A stretch of DNA of 64,000 nucleotides from JAHFTW01 sp038046785 (lineage in GTDB: Archaea; Thermoplasmatota; E2; JACPAO01; JAHFTW01), in the NCBI GenBank assembly GCA_038046785.1, contig JBBSVM010000001.1, positions 157,876-221,875 on the forward strand, given 5' to 3'. The position numbers and the translations under genes are program-made. Under the pieces are notes generated by a model, which was not told where the DNA came from, made no database searches, and saw only the letters and a list, made by a program, of their open reading frames with translations. Shown here one piece after another: positions 51,596 through 60,142 of this stretch (positions are counted from its first letter, which is position 1; the number at the start of each line of letters is the position of its first letter).

Positions 51596-51648
51596 ACCGC
51601 TCCTGCGTTTTCCTTAAGCCAAGAAGAGAGTGGGGAGATTCCCACCCA

Positions 51649-52695
51649 ATGGCCATCGACATCGCCAGCCTCGCCTCGGAGGGGCTGATTCTCCTCGCGT
51701 TCCTCGCCGCCTCGGCGTTCTTCAGCCTGAGCGAGACCGCGATGATCGGCGTCAACCGCATCCAGGTCAAGCAGCGCGCCGAAGCGGGCTCCAAGCGCGC
51801 CAAGCTTGTGGACCAGATGCTCGATGACCCGGAGACCGTCCTCAGCACGGTCCTCATCGGCAACAATCTCGTCAACGTCGGGGCGACCGCGTTCGCCACC
51901 TTCGTCGCGGTCGGGGTTTTCGGTGCCGAAGGTGCGGTGTACGCCTCCATCGTGATGGCGATCCTCATCATCCTGTTCAGCGAACTCCTGCCCAAGACCC
52001 TCTCCGTGCAGAACCCGCTCCCGATTGCTCTTGCCATCGCCAGGCCGCTGCGGACCGTCGAGTTGGTGCTCAAGCCGCTCGTCGCGGGGGCTGCCGGCAT
52101 CAGCCGTCTCATCGCCCGACTAATTGGCGTCAAGGGAGCCGGCAAGGCGCCCTACATCACCGAAGACGAGATCGAGATGCTGGTGCGCGTCGGCGTCGAG
52201 CAGGGCGGCGTGGAACGATTCGAGCAGCGCATCATCACGGAGCTGTTCGACTTCACGGAGACTCCCATCGAGCGCATCATGACGAAAGCGGCCGACGTGC
52301 ATTTCCTGCCCCGCAGTGCGACGCTCGCCGACGCGACTCGCATGGCAGCCAAGGAGGGACGCACCCGCATCTTGGTCGCCGATGGCGACTTCGACCATGT
52401 CCTCGGGTTCGTCCACATCAAGGACCTCCTCCACTTCAAGGACGAGGAGCTCGACCGGCTTCCCGTGACGCTCCTCCTGCGCAGCGCCATGAATGTGCCG
52501 CACACGCTCATGGCGAGCCAACTTCTCACCCAAATGCAGCGCGAGCACCGCAGCCTCGCCGTCGTCCTCGACGACACGGGAGCCCACGTCGGCATCGTCA
52601 CCTCGGAAGATCTCCTCGAAGAGTTGGTGGGCGAGATGCACGACGAGTTCGACGCCATCCGGCCGAAGCACAGCGAACACCCTACGCCAGCATAG
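51649..52695 (+). CDS. CNNM/CorC-type membrane protein with CBS pair
   Basis: 348 aa. The N-terminal CNNM (DUF21) domain has several membrane helices and the conserved SAFFSLSETAMIGVNRIQVK and SELLPKTLSVQNPLPIALAI. A CBS pair follows (about 205-335: IMTKAADVHFLPRSATLADA ... LVADGDFDHVLGFVHIKDLL ... VGIVTSEDLLEELVGEMHDE). It lacks the C-terminal CorC/HlyC domain. Family members handle Mg2+/Co2+ efflux or its regulation; the CBS pair probably senses nucleotides. Confidence 0.92.
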   Translation: MAIDIASLASEGLILLAFLAASAFFSLSETAMIGVNRIQVKQRAEAGSKRAKLVDQMLDDPETVLSTVLIGNNLVNVGATAFATFVAVGVFGAEGAVYASIVMAILIILFSELLPKTLSVQNPLPIALAIARPLRTVELVLKPLVAGAAGISRLIARLIGVKGAGKAPYITEDEIEMLVRVGVEQGGVERFEQRIITELFDFTETPIERIMTKAADVHFLPRSATLADATRMAAKEGRTRILVADGDFDHVLGFVHIKDLLHFKDEELDRLPVTLLLRSAMNVPHTLMASQLLTQMQREHRSLAVVLDDTGAHVGIVTSEDLLEELVGEMHDEFDAIRPKHSEHPTPA

Positions 52696-52724
52696 CGGTC
52701 GAAACCAAGCACAGGCTTGGCCAG

Positions 52725-52940
52725 ATTTGCGCCTGAAACGCAGCAGCGTTTCAGGCGGAGCGGCGCAGCGAGCGGCACTCGGGTCGAACCTACAACGAGC
52801 GAAGCGAGGAAGTGGTTCGACCCGATTTGGCGACGGAGCGCAGCAGAGCTCCGGCGCGAGCGAGGGCCAAAGGCCCGAGCGGCAAATCTGGTCAAGACCG
52901 TCTTCATCGGGGGACTGCTTCGCAGTCCCCCCATTGAAAG
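52725..52940. repeat. GC-rich hairpin array 3' of tRNA-Val
   Basis: Stems in order: GCCTGAAACG/CGTTTCAGGC, GGGTCGAACC/GGTTCGACCC, GGAGC/GCTCC, GGCC/GGCC, and GGGGGACTGC/GCAGTCCCCC next to the tRNA. Linkers contain GCAGCGAGCGG- and GAGCGAAGCGAGG-like sequence as in the other tRNA arrays. CTTGGCCAGATTTG at its left end and CAAATCTGGTCAAG near 52885-52900 are copies, in opposite orientation, of the tRNA's own 3' end. Confidence 0.65.
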
Positions 52941-53013
52941 TGGGCTTGACCAGATTTGAACTGGTGATATTCACCATGTCAAGGTGACGTCATAACCGCT
53001 AGACCACAAGCCC
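52941..53013 (-). tRNA. tRNA-Val (GAC)
   Basis: 73 nt. Acceptor GGGCTTG/CAAGCCC with discriminator A, anticodon stem TCACC/GGTGA with loop TTGACAT (anticodon GAC), T arm ACCAGTTCAAATCTGGT. No intron and no CCA. Confidence 0.95.
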
Positions 53014-53083
53014 GTGTGCGGTGCCAGGATGCCCCAGCGAAGCGGCCGACTTGGGGCACCCATTTAAGCCATGCCGTGCGGCA

Positions 53084-53188
53084 TCACTGGTCCTGCTCGC
53101 AGCAGGGCTTGATGAAGTGGCATTTCGGACAATCGTAGTGCGCCTTGACCCAATCCATCGCCGTGCCGCACATCGGGCACGCCATCAT
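53084..53188 (-). CDS. 34-aa zinc mini-protein
   Basis: MMACPMCGTAMDWVKAHYDC followed by PKCHFIKPCCEQDQ. Two Cys pairs, CPMC and CPKC, plus a terminal CC, form a minimal zinc ribbon. The ATG lies 5 bp after the stop of the 53194 gene on the same strand, so it is probably the tail of the same transcript. The second Met, one codon on, is an equally good start. Function unknown; the conserved-looking Cys spacing supports a real gene. Confidence 0.6.
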   Translation of the reverse strand: MMACPMCGTAMDWVKAHYDCPKCHFIKPCCEQDQ

Positions 53189-53193
53189 GGGGG

Positions 53194-53778
53194 CTAGTCC
53201 TCTTCGTCGTCGCTGTCCGCGCCCGCCGCGCGGTCGGCGGCCTTCCACTTCGTAAAAACATCCGTGATGGCCGCCTTCAACTCTTTGCGCGCGAGGCGGA
53301 CGACGCTGCGCGCCTTGCGCAGGTCGTGCGATTGGGCCTGGAACGGCTCCGAATCGGCAAGGAAGCCGTTGACGACGGAGAGCGGCTCCTCCCACTGCGC
53401 CAGGTCCTGCACCGACTTCACCTTCTGCGCCAGGCACTCCTTGACGAGGGCGACCATTTCGCTGGCTTGCTCGCGGTAGGCCTCAATCCACTCCGCAGCA
53501 GAGGGTTCGCCGGCTTCTACGGTCTCGCCGGCGGCGGCCGCCTCGAACGCGACGACGGCGTCGGTGAGTTTGCGCTTGGTGTCGCGCAGGTTGCCGCGCA
53601 GCGCCGCCAGCTTCTCGTCTTGGACCCCTTCGGAGTCGGCGAGGTAGTTGTCGAGAGCCGTGATCTGGTTGTCCCACATGTAGAGCAGCTCTTCCTTGCC
53701 GACGGGGCGGGCGGCCAGTTCGGTGGCGTTCTTGAGGTGGGCCTCCGCCTGGGCGAGGGCGTCGGCGAGCTGCATCAT
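53194..53778 (-). CDS. Acidic coiled-coil protein of unknown function
   Basis: 194 aa, almost entirely helical with heptad-like leucine spacing (ADALAQAEAHLKNATELAAR ... KLAALRGNLRDTKRKLTDAV ... ECLAQKVKSVQDLAQWEEPL) and an acidic end (AGADSDDEED). No Cys and no membrane segments. It starts about 45 bp downstream of the PAN gene on the same strand and precedes the zinc mini-protein, so it may be a proteasome-related adaptor; this is context only. Confidence 0.6.
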   Translation of the reverse strand: MMQLADALAQAEAHLKNATELAARPVGKEELLYMWDNQITALDNYLADSEGVQDEKLAALRGNLRDTKRKLTDAVVAFEAAAAGETVEAGEPSAAEWIEAYREQASEMVALVKECLAQKVKSVQDLAQWEEPLSVVNGFLADSEPFQAQSHDLRKARSVVRLARKELKAAITDVFTKWKAADRAAGADSDDEED

Positions 53779-53823
53779 CGACGCTGGACCGGCGTCGCGG
53801 GCATAAAGGAAACGGAGGGAGCG

Positions 53824-55053
53824 TTAGGCGTAGATGCCCGATGCGGTTCCGTGCCCGGTGTGCAGTTCGCCTTTCTCGAATTTCTTCACGGCGCCGAGGA
53901 AGTCGGCCTGCGTGATGGAGGGGCGCTCGGCGCGAATCGCCCGCATGCCGGCCTCGGTGCAGATGGCGGCGACGTCGGCGCCGGAGACCGCCTTGAGGCG
54001 CGGGGTGAGGACGCTCACGTCGACATCCTTGTCGAGCGTCATGCCTTTGGTGTGGATGCGGAAGATTTCCGCGACACCTTCGGGACTCGGCAACGGAACA
54101 TCCACGATGCGGTCGAAGCGGCCTGGGCGCAGCAGGGCGGGGTCGAGGATGTCGCTGCGGTTTGTGGCGGCAAGAATGCGGACGTCGCCGCGGTTCTCGA
54201 AACCATCCAGTTCCGCGAGGAGCTGCATGAGGGTGCGCTCCACCTCGCGGTTCGAGGTGGTTCCGTCGTCGGTGCGGCGGGCGCCGACGGCGTCAATCTC
54301 GTCGATGAAGATGATGCTGGGCGCCTTCTCGCGGGCCAGCTTGAACAGGTCGTGCACTTTGCGCGAGCCTTCACCGATGAACTTCTGCACCAGCTCGCTT
54401 GCGACGAGCCGGATGAAGGTGGCATTGGTGGCGTTGGCGACCGCTTTGGCCAGCATCGTCTTGCCGGTGCCGGGCAGTCCGCGCAGCAGAACGCCCTTGG
54501 GTGGTGTGATGCCGAGTTTGGTGAACAGTTCCGGCTTGGTGAGCGGGTACTCGACGGTCTCGCGCAGCTCCTGGATGGCGCGCTCCAACCCGCCGACCTG
54601 GGCGTAGGTGACCTCCGGCTTCTTGATGACCTCCATGCCGGAGACGTGCGGGTCGCGGCTTGACGGCAGCATGCCGACGACGGTCAGGTTGCTCTGACTG
54701 AGCGAGACGCGCGTGCCGGGGATGAGCTTCTCGCGGTTGACGAAGTCTGCGACCGGGACCACGAAATTGGGTCCGGTGGAGGACTTCACGACGGCGCGCC
54801 CATCCACAAGGATGTCGAGGATGGAGCCGACGATGAGAGGCGGGTGCTTGGATTTCTCAATCTCGATGGTGAGGCGCTGAATCTCTTTCGTCATGGCGCG
54901 CACCTCTTCGCGCAGCGCCTTGACCTCTGCCGTCGACTTGCGTTTGTCGTCGCGCAGCTCCGCATTGCGCGCCTCGAGGACCGGGGCCGCCTCCGTGCCG
55001 TCGCCCGTCGCGGGCGGTGAGGCCGGTGTCGGTTCGGGGGCGCGGGCGGGCAT
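53824..55053 (-). CDS. pan: Proteasome-activating nucleotidase (PAN)
   Basis: 409 aa. An N-terminal coiled coil (about 25-70) and OB domain precede the AAA+ module: Walker A GLPGTGKT (about 192-199; Leu replaces the usual second Pro), pore loop KFIGEG, Walker B SIIFIDEIDA, and the second region of homology AATNRSDILDPALLRPGRFD. The C-terminus IYA fits the HbYX motif that opens the 20S proteasome gate. ATG 55053 was chosen because CTTTATG lies 32 nt upstream; GTG 55059 is two codons longer. Confidence 0.95.
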   Translation of the reverse strand: MPARAPEPTPASPPATGDGTEAAPVLEARNAELRDDKRKSTAEVKALREEVRAMTKEIQRLTIEIEKSKHPPLIVGSILDILVDGRAVVKSSTGPNFVVPVADFVNREKLIPGTRVSLSQSNLTVVGMLPSSRDPHVSGMEVIKKPEVTYAQVGGLERAIQELRETVEYPLTKPELFTKLGITPPKGVLLRGLPGTGKTMLAKAVANATNATFIRLVASELVQKFIGEGSRKVHDLFKLAREKAPSIIFIDEIDAVGARRTDDGTTSNREVERTLMQLLAELDGFENRGDVRILAATNRSDILDPALLRPGRFDRIVDVPLPSPEGVAEIFRIHTKGMTLDKDVDVSVLTPRLKAVSGADVAAICTEAGMRAIRAERPSITQADFLGAVKKFEKGELHTGHGTASGIYA

Positions 55054-55141
55054 CTCCACTCTCCTTCTCCTTCGTTCAGGTTCATAAAGACGCGCCCTTT
55101 AGGGCTTGCCGTCGGGACGGGGAAACCGTCCAGGGATTGCC

Positions 55142-55654
55142 ATGGCCACCTGTGAAATGTGCGGAAAAACCGTCGGAACGCGGCGCTACCTCGTCGAGGG
55201 CACCACGATGAACCTCGGCCTCGAATGCAGCAAGTACGGCTCGCCTCTCGACGCCCCGGCGCCGGTCGGTTCGGCAGGCGCCATTGCGCAGAACCTCGAG
55301 AAGCGCGCCACGCGCATGACGAGCCGCAACGTCTTCGACGCGCAGGAGACGAAGGTTCTGGTCGAGAACTACGGCGCCCGCATCCACAAGGCGCGCGAAG
55401 CCAAGGGTCTGAGCCATGAGCAGCTTGGCAACAAAGTCTCCGCCCGCGTCCCCGAGCTCAAGCACATCGAGGCGGGCAAGCTGCGCCCGAGCGACGACTT
55501 GACCAAGAAGCTCGAGAAGGAGCTCGGCATCACGCTGCTCGAGGTCGTGGATGGCCCCGCTCCCGTCGTCTCCGGCGCCAACAAGAAGACCGGCTCCGGC
55601 GCGCTCACCATCGGCGACATCCTGAAGGACGCCCTCGCGGCCAAGAAGCGGTAA
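55142..55654 (+). CDS. Multiprotein bridging factor MBF1 (zinc ribbon + HTH)
   Basis: 170 aa. The N-terminal MATCEMCGKTVGTRRYLVEG begins a zinc ribbon (CEMC and a later Cys), followed by the Cro/C1-type HTH (about 80-135: YGARIHKAREAKGLSHEQLG ... KHIEAGKLRPSDDLTKKLEK). This is the archaeal MBF1 architecture; MBF1 bridges the basal transcription machinery and is ribosome-associated. It is divergent from PAN, with both promoters in about 90 bp. Three bases separate it from map. Confidence 0.93.
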   Translation: MATCEMCGKTVGTRRYLVEGTTMNLGLECSKYGSPLDAPAPVGSAGAIAQNLEKRATRMTSRNVFDAQETKVLVENYGARIHKAREAKGLSHEQLGNKVSARVPELKHIEAGKLRPSDDLTKKLEKELGITLLEVVDGPAPVVSGANKKTGSGALTIGDILKDALAAKKR

Positions 55655-55656
55655 CC

Positions 55657-56604
55657 ATGGAGAGCCGCGCCACCGCCATCCAATCGCCGCAGGACTTGGC
55701 GAACTGGGTGCGCGCCGGCCAGGTCGCCGCGGACGCGCTTCGGCACGGCCGCACGCTCACAATCCCCGGAGCGCGCGTCATCGACGTCGCCGCCGGAATC
55801 GAGTCGGTCATCCGCGACGCCGGCCTCGGATTCGCCTTCCCTGCCACACTCTCGCTCAACCATGTCGCCGCCCACGTGACGCCTCCCGCTGGCGACGCGA
55901 CGGTGCTGAAGGAGGGCGACCTGGTGAAGCTCGACTGCGGAGCCGAGTTGAACGGCGCCCTCTCCGACAACGCGCTCACCATCGAGGTCGGCTATCCCAA
56001 AAACGACGGCCCGTGCGGCCGCCTCATTGACGCCTCGGCGGCCTGCCTCAAGGAAGCGATTGGCATCCTGGGACCCAACGTGGATCTCGGCACCGTCGGC
56101 GCCGCCATCGAGATGACCGCCAAGGAATTCGGCTTCAAGACCATCCAGAACCTCACCGGCCACAGCCTCGAGCCTTACAATCTGCACGCCGGGCTCACCG
56201 TGCCCAACTGCTCGATGAAGGTGGGCCGCCGCCCCCGCATCGGCGACGTCCTCGCCTGCGAGCCGTTCGTCACCGACGGCGCCTCCGGCCGCGTTGAGAA
56301 CGCCGGCCCGGGCCACATCTACCATTTCCAGGCCAACCGGCCGCTGCGGCTTCCCGCCCAGCGCACCCTCGCCGCTGCGGTCGCCAAGCGCCACCCGAAA
56401 CTCCCGTTCGCCGGACGCTGGCTCAACGATCTGCTCGAGCCGAGCAAACTCCAGTTCAACCTGCAGCAACTACAGAAAGAAGGCGTCCTGAAGCACTACC
56501 CGGCGCTGGCGGAGGCGTCGGGCGGAATGGTTGCGCAGACGGAAGCGACGATTGTCATCACCGAAAGCGGCTGCGAAGTGACGACCAAGCCATCGACTCC
56601 TTGA
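55657..56604 (+). CDS. map: Methionine aminopeptidase, type II
   Basis: 315 aa. All five metal ligands of the pita-bread fold are visible: the two Asp in LVKLDCGAELNGALSDNALT, His in LTGHSLEPYN, Glu in LACEPFVT and Glu in AQTEATIVI. The helical insertion near 185-260 marks the archaeal/eukaryotic type II enzyme. It removes initiator Met from nascent proteins. Three bases after MBF1, so the two are one transcript. Confidence 0.95.
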   Translation: MESRATAIQSPQDLANWVRAGQVAADALRHGRTLTIPGARVIDVAAGIESVIRDAGLGFAFPATLSLNHVAAHVTPPAGDATVLKEGDLVKLDCGAELNGALSDNALTIEVGYPKNDGPCGRLIDASAACLKEAIGILGPNVDLGTVGAAIEMTAKEFGFKTIQNLTGHSLEPYNLHAGLTVPNCSMKVGRRPRIGDVLACEPFVTDGASGRVENAGPGHIYHFQANRPLRLPAQRTLAAAVAKRHPKLPFAGRWLNDLLEPSKLQFNLQQLQKEGVLKHYPALAEASGGMVAQTEATIVITESGCEVTTKPSTP

Positions 56605-56629
56605 CCTCCGCTTTCTCGCGACCGCACGA

Positions 56630-56699
56630 GTCGCAGATTGCACAGATTTCTCAGATTCGAAGTGGCGTGAATCTGCGCCATCTGCGAAATCTGCGGCGA
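56630..56699. repeat. Palindromic CAGATT-repeat element, copy 6
   Basis: The left arm GTCGCAGATTGCACAGATTT is identical to copy 5 at this point; the right arm CCATCTGCGAAATCTGCGGC is its inverted form. It lies between convergent map and the 56719 gene. Confidence 0.75.
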
Positions 56700-56718
56700 A
56701 GCGGGCGCGGCGGCCGGA

Positions 56719-56916
56719 CTAATCTTCTTCTTGGTAGCCGCACTTTTTGCAGAAGCGCACGACGAAGCGGCCCTCGACGCGGTACTCGAGGCTCAGGTTG
56801 TCTTTGGGACAGATCTTGCGCTTCACGCCGGGGCGCAGCGTGGTCGCCGTGTCGTCCGTGTCCGAGTTGAACATCTCCTCGGCGTCGTCGTCTCCGTCCT
56901 CGAATTCTTCTCCCAT
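56719..56916 (-). CDS. Small acidic zinc-finger protein
   Basis: 65 aa. Acidic first half (MGEEFEDGDDDAEEMFNSDT), then ICPKDNLSLEYRVEGRFVVR with FCKKCGYQEED. The single Cys of CPKD and the CKKC pair form an incomplete zinc ribbon. No family recognised. It lies 65 bp downstream of the Hsp20 gene on the same strand. Confidence 0.55.
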   Translation of the reverse strand: MGEEFEDGDDDAEEMFNSDTDDTATTLRPGVKRKICPKDNLSLEYRVEGRFVVRFCKKCGYQEED

Positions 56917-56981
56917 GGGTCACCGGGTCGGCACCGCACTCTTGGCCTTGTTCATGACCGTTTGGGTGCGCGCGAATCGCA

Positions 56982-57653
56982 TCACTGGACCTGGATCTTG
57001 ACGCCCGCGTGGGTGCCGCCGACCTTCTCAACGGTGACGTCCAGGATGCCGTTGGTGTAGGTCGCCTTCGTGGTCTTGGGGTCCACTTTGGCGGGGAGCT
57101 TGATGCGCTTGTGGTACTTGCGCCGGTCCGTTTCGACGCCGATTTCCAGTTCCGCCTCCGTCATGTTGAGGTTGATGTCCTCGCGCGTGACGCCGGGCAG
57201 CTCCATGGTGATGGCGATGCGGGTGCCGTCATCCATGACGTCGGTGAGCGGCTCGCGCTCGTCGGCGACCACTTGCGGGATGCCGGGCATGCCTGGGTTG
57301 GGCTTCACCTGCGGCTTGTTGCCGAAGCTGGAGAAGCTTGGCTTGCCGTCGGGGCCCACCTTGACCGAGAAGCCGCTCACGAACGATTTTGACGGGTCGG
57401 CACCGAGGTTCTTGAAGGCGTCCTGCAGGTTGCGCTGCATCTCCTCGACGAGCTTGCGGAACTCGCTCGGGTCGATGCCCATGTTGCGGAACCAGGCATC
57501 CATGTCGCCGCCTGGGCCGGGGGTGCCGGGGAATCCAGGCGGGAACCCGGGGAAGCCGCCTTTGCCGAACGGCCCGTCGGGGCCAAACGGGTTGCCGCCA
57601 GGAAAGTTCGCCCAGGGGTCGGCCGGTGGAGTGGGGGGCTTCGGGCTGCTCAT
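56982..57653 (-). CDS. Hsp20 small heat-shock protein
   Basis: 223 aa. The C-terminal alpha-crystallin domain (about 130-223) has TRIAITMELPGVTREDINLN ... KYHKRIKLPAKVDPKTTKAT ... YTNGILDVTV, ending in the I-x-V motif KIQVQ. The N-terminal 55 residues are Pro/Gly-rich (repeats of GPDGPFGKGGFPGFPPG type), unusual for this family and possibly a phase-separating or oligomer-tuning region. An ATP-independent chaperone that holds unfolding proteins. Confidence 0.9.
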   Translation of the reverse strand: MSSPKPPTPPADPWANFPGGNPFGPDGPFGKGGFPGFPPGFPGTPGPGGDMDAWFRNMGIDPSEFRKLVEEMQRNLQDAFKNLGADPSKSFVSGFSVKVGPDGKPSFSSFGNKPQVKPNPGMPGIPQVVADEREPLTDVMDDGTRIAITMELPGVTREDINLNMTEAELEIGVETDRRKYHKRIKLPAKVDPKTTKATYTNGILDVTVEKVGGTHAGVKIQVQ

Positions 57654-57747
57654 GGTCCGCGCATTGCCAGAACTTCTACAAAAATTGAGCGCGGAGGAAC
57701 CGACCCGCCTCTGGGGAACCGCCCAACATTTCAACGGCGTGACCATG

Positions 57748-57759
57748 CCCTTTATGAGC
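57748..57759 (+). promoter_or_regulatory. TATA-like box of the 57781 gene
   Basis: CCCTTTATGAGC, with the A of TTTAT 27 nt before ATG 57781; again a leaderless layout. Confidence 0.45.
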
Positions 57760-57780
57760 GTCGGCTGGTTTTCTCCAGGC

Positions 57781-58887
57781 ATGTCCGAACCGCGCCTCGA
57801 CCGCGTGCTCTGGGCGAGCCTCGCTCTCGCGACCCTGCTTGGCCTCGCCCCGGTGGCGGCGATGCCCTCCGTCGAAGGCACCGTCGAACGGGTCGAGAAC
57901 AGCGCCGAGTCCCTCCCAGGCCCCCCGGCACCGCCCGAACCGGAGGACATCCTGCCGACTCCCGAGGTCCCAACCGTGCGGGAAGTGGTCGAAACGTTGG
58001 TTCCGGTTCTCGTCCGTGCCCGCGCCGAAGTGGAGGACGCCGTTGCGAGCCTGCCGGACGCGCAGCCCCTTCTTGCCGAAGCGGAACGGAAGATTGGCGA
58101 CGCCCGGTCCGATGCCGAAGAGTTGGCCCACGAGGTTCCCGACAGCATCCTCTCCACCTCCCGCCCGATGCAGACTGAGTCCACGGCCGAGGCGCCCGCC
58201 GACGCCCCCTCCGCCTTCGCCCCCATCGTCGCTGCCGCCTCCATCGTGGTGGCCGGCGCCGGAGCAACCCTCTTCGCGTTCTGGCTCGCCGGGTCAAGCG
58301 GAAGTGTCAGCGTCGGAGCGAGCGCGGTTGCCGGCAAGGACCTGCGCAAGCTCCTGCCGTTCGCTTCCCCACTCTTCACCCGTTTCAGCAAGGAGACCGT
58401 CCTCGGACACCCCCGCCGCGAGGCGCTCTACGCCCTCATCCTGCAGAACCCCGGCATCAGCCTCCAGGCGCTCGGCGACGGCACGGGGCTGTCGCGCACC
58501 GCCGTCCTGCACCACCTGCGCCTCCTCGAACAGCAACACATCATCGTGAGCATCCGCAAGGGACGCAGCCGCCACTACTACGAGAACGGCGGCCGCTTCG
58601 GCCACGACCAGAAGGACGCCTACGCGGTCCTGCAGAACGGCCGCAGCAAGGAGATCGCCGCCTTCATCCGCGCCCACCCGGGCACCCTGCAGAAGGCGCT
58701 GTGCGAAGGGATGGGCATCCAGCCGTCGATTGCCCACTGGCACGTCCGCCGCCTCGTGGACGCCCGGCTCGTCGAGTCCATCCACAAGGGACGCACCGTC
58801 TCCTACTTCCCGGCCGCCGCGTTGACCGGACTGCAAGCGCCGGTCCCCGCCGAGCCGCTGGCCGCGGCCGCCCCCATGACCGCCTAA
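57781..58887 (+). CDS. Membrane-anchored winged-helix transcription regulator
   Basis: 368 aa. An N-terminal signal or anchor helix (10-28), then an extracellular Pro-rich and helical region (about 30-145; VREVVETLVPVLVRARAEVE), a membrane helix (148-170) and a cytoplasmic part with two winged helices: PRREALYALILQNPGISLQA ... TGLSRTAVLHHLRLLEQQHI (208-270) and a second around 286-345 (SIAHWHVRRLVDARLVESIH). It looks like a one-component sensor whose DNA-binding half stays at the membrane, similar to archaeal double-wHTH regulators. Start chosen from TATA spacing. Confidence 0.75.
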   Translation: MSEPRLDRVLWASLALATLLGLAPVAAMPSVEGTVERVENSAESLPGPPAPPEPEDILPTPEVPTVREVVETLVPVLVRARAEVEDAVASLPDAQPLLAEAERKIGDARSDAEELAHEVPDSILSTSRPMQTESTAEAPADAPSAFAPIVAAASIVVAGAGATLFAFWLAGSSGSVSVGASAVAGKDLRKLLPFASPLFTRFSKETVLGHPRREALYALILQNPGISLQALGDGTGLSRTAVLHHLRLLEQQHIIVSIRKGRSRHYYENGGRFGHDQKDAYAVLQNGRSKEIAAFIRAHPGTLQKALCEGMGIQPSIAHWHVRRLVDARLVESIHKGRTVSYFPAAALTGLQAPVPAEPLAAAAPMTA

Positions 58888-58900
58888 ACGCCCCGCACGG

Positions 58901-60139
58901 TTACGGGCGCGGGCCGATGCCTTCGCCGTCCAGTTCCCAGGGCTTCGGCTGGCGCTGCGGCGGCTGCGACGAGCCCGGGATGATGCGGTCGATGGCCTTG
59001 AACACCAGGAGGGTTGCCTCCTCCACCTTGTGCTCCGTCGCCAGGATGCTGCTTGCGACCTTGCTGGCCTGCGCGGCGCGACGGCGCGAGGCCGCCGACA
59101 GGCGCGCCTCATTCGTCATCGCCTCGAAGCCGCGCCAGAGGCCGCGGGCGACGAGGAAGAGGACGCCAGCACCGACGCCGAAAATCATGAAACTGATGCG
59201 CTGGCCGGTCAGGTCCTGGACCGCCTCGGTCCCTGCGGTGCGGTAGAGCACCTGGGCGTGCGCGACGATGGCGAAGCTCGCCGCCAACAGAATGGCGATC
59301 CAAGGGCCGGCATCGCGCGCCTTGAGCAGGAAGTGCGCGCGCTGCAACGTCGTGTAGTTGACGTAAATCCAGGTTCCAATGAGGATGAGGTAGGCAACGA
59401 CGCTCGGCACCAGCGTCTCGGCCTCCTGCAGCGGCCGGATGCCCTCGGTGAGCGCACCGGCGGCCAGCAGTGAGAAGCAGAGGAGGTGAATCTCACGCAC
59501 GATTTCGTCCGAGCCGCGGATGTTGCGCGCCGCGCGCACGAGCCACCAGGCGCCCACCAGGATGGTGCACGCGACCGCAGAGCCGTACAGGAACGGCAAG
59601 CTCGGCCCGCCACGCGCCTCCCAGAAGGGAAGCCCGAGGCTGAGGGCGGCGAACAGCAGGAACGGCAGCGCCAACCAGGAGCGCTGCCGGGGGTGGAGAA
59701 GGACGCGGTGGATGTCGTACACCATCTCTTCCAGCACGAGGACGAGATTGAGGCCGGCCAGCAGGAAGAGGCCGAAGCTCACGAGCACCGCCACCAGGAA
59801 CAGATCTTCGAGCCGCAGGGCAAAACCGCCTCCCACGGACAGCGCGTACAGGAACAGCACGACGATGCCGGCGATCCAGACGGCGCGGGTGCCCATGCCC
59901 ATGACGAGGCCCGGGGCGGCCAGCAAGAACATGAGAGCCGCGAGCGTCGCGATGCGCTCCGTCAGGCCCGCCCACTCGGGCCGCAGGAGGGGGATGAGGA
60001 TGCTGGCGACAAGAAGTGTGATGCCAGCGGCCGTCCAGACCCCCCAGCCTTGGCCATGGAAGCTGGCAGCGGTGATTCCGGGTCGGCGGGCGCGGCGCAG
60101 GATGGGCAGCGGACTGCGGTCGGGCTCCGCCGTTGCCAT
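58901..60139 (-). CDS. Polytopic membrane protein of unknown function
   Basis: 412 aa with about ten predicted helices between residues 33 and 345, then a cytosolic basic helical tail (RRRAAQASKVASSILATEHK) and a Pro-rich end. Loops contain LNLVLVLEEMVYDIHRVLLH and RNIRGSDEIVREIHLLC, without a recognised signature. It starts 3 bp after the stop of the hydroxyacyl-CoA dehydrogenase gene on the same strand, so the two are probably co-transcribed. Function unknown. Confidence 0.7.
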   Translation of the reverse strand: MATAEPDRSPLPILRRARRPGITAASFHGQGWGVWTAAGITLLVASILIPLLRPEWAGLTERIATLAALMFLLAAPGLVMGMGTRAVWIAGIVVLFLYALSVGGGFALRLEDLFLVAVLVSFGLFLLAGLNLVLVLEEMVYDIHRVLLHPRQRSWLALPFLLFAALSLGLPFWEARGGPSLPFLYGSAVACTILVGAWWLVRAARNIRGSDEIVREIHLLCFSLLAAGALTEGIRPLQEAETLVPSVVAYLILIGTWIYVNYTTLQRAHFLLKARDAGPWIAILLAASFAIVAHAQVLYRTAGTEAVQDLTGQRISFMIFGVGAGVLFLVARGLWRGFEAMTNEARLSAASRRRAAQASKVASSILATEHKVEEATLLVFKAIDRIIPGSSQPPQRQPKPWELDGEGIGPRP

Positions 60140-60142
60140 CGT

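Noticed and set aside
57654..58391. N-terminal extension of the Hsp20 gene
   Set aside because: The upstream frame is antisense to the winged-helix regulator; the Pro/Gly-rich Hsp20 N-terminus begins at the ATG at 57653.
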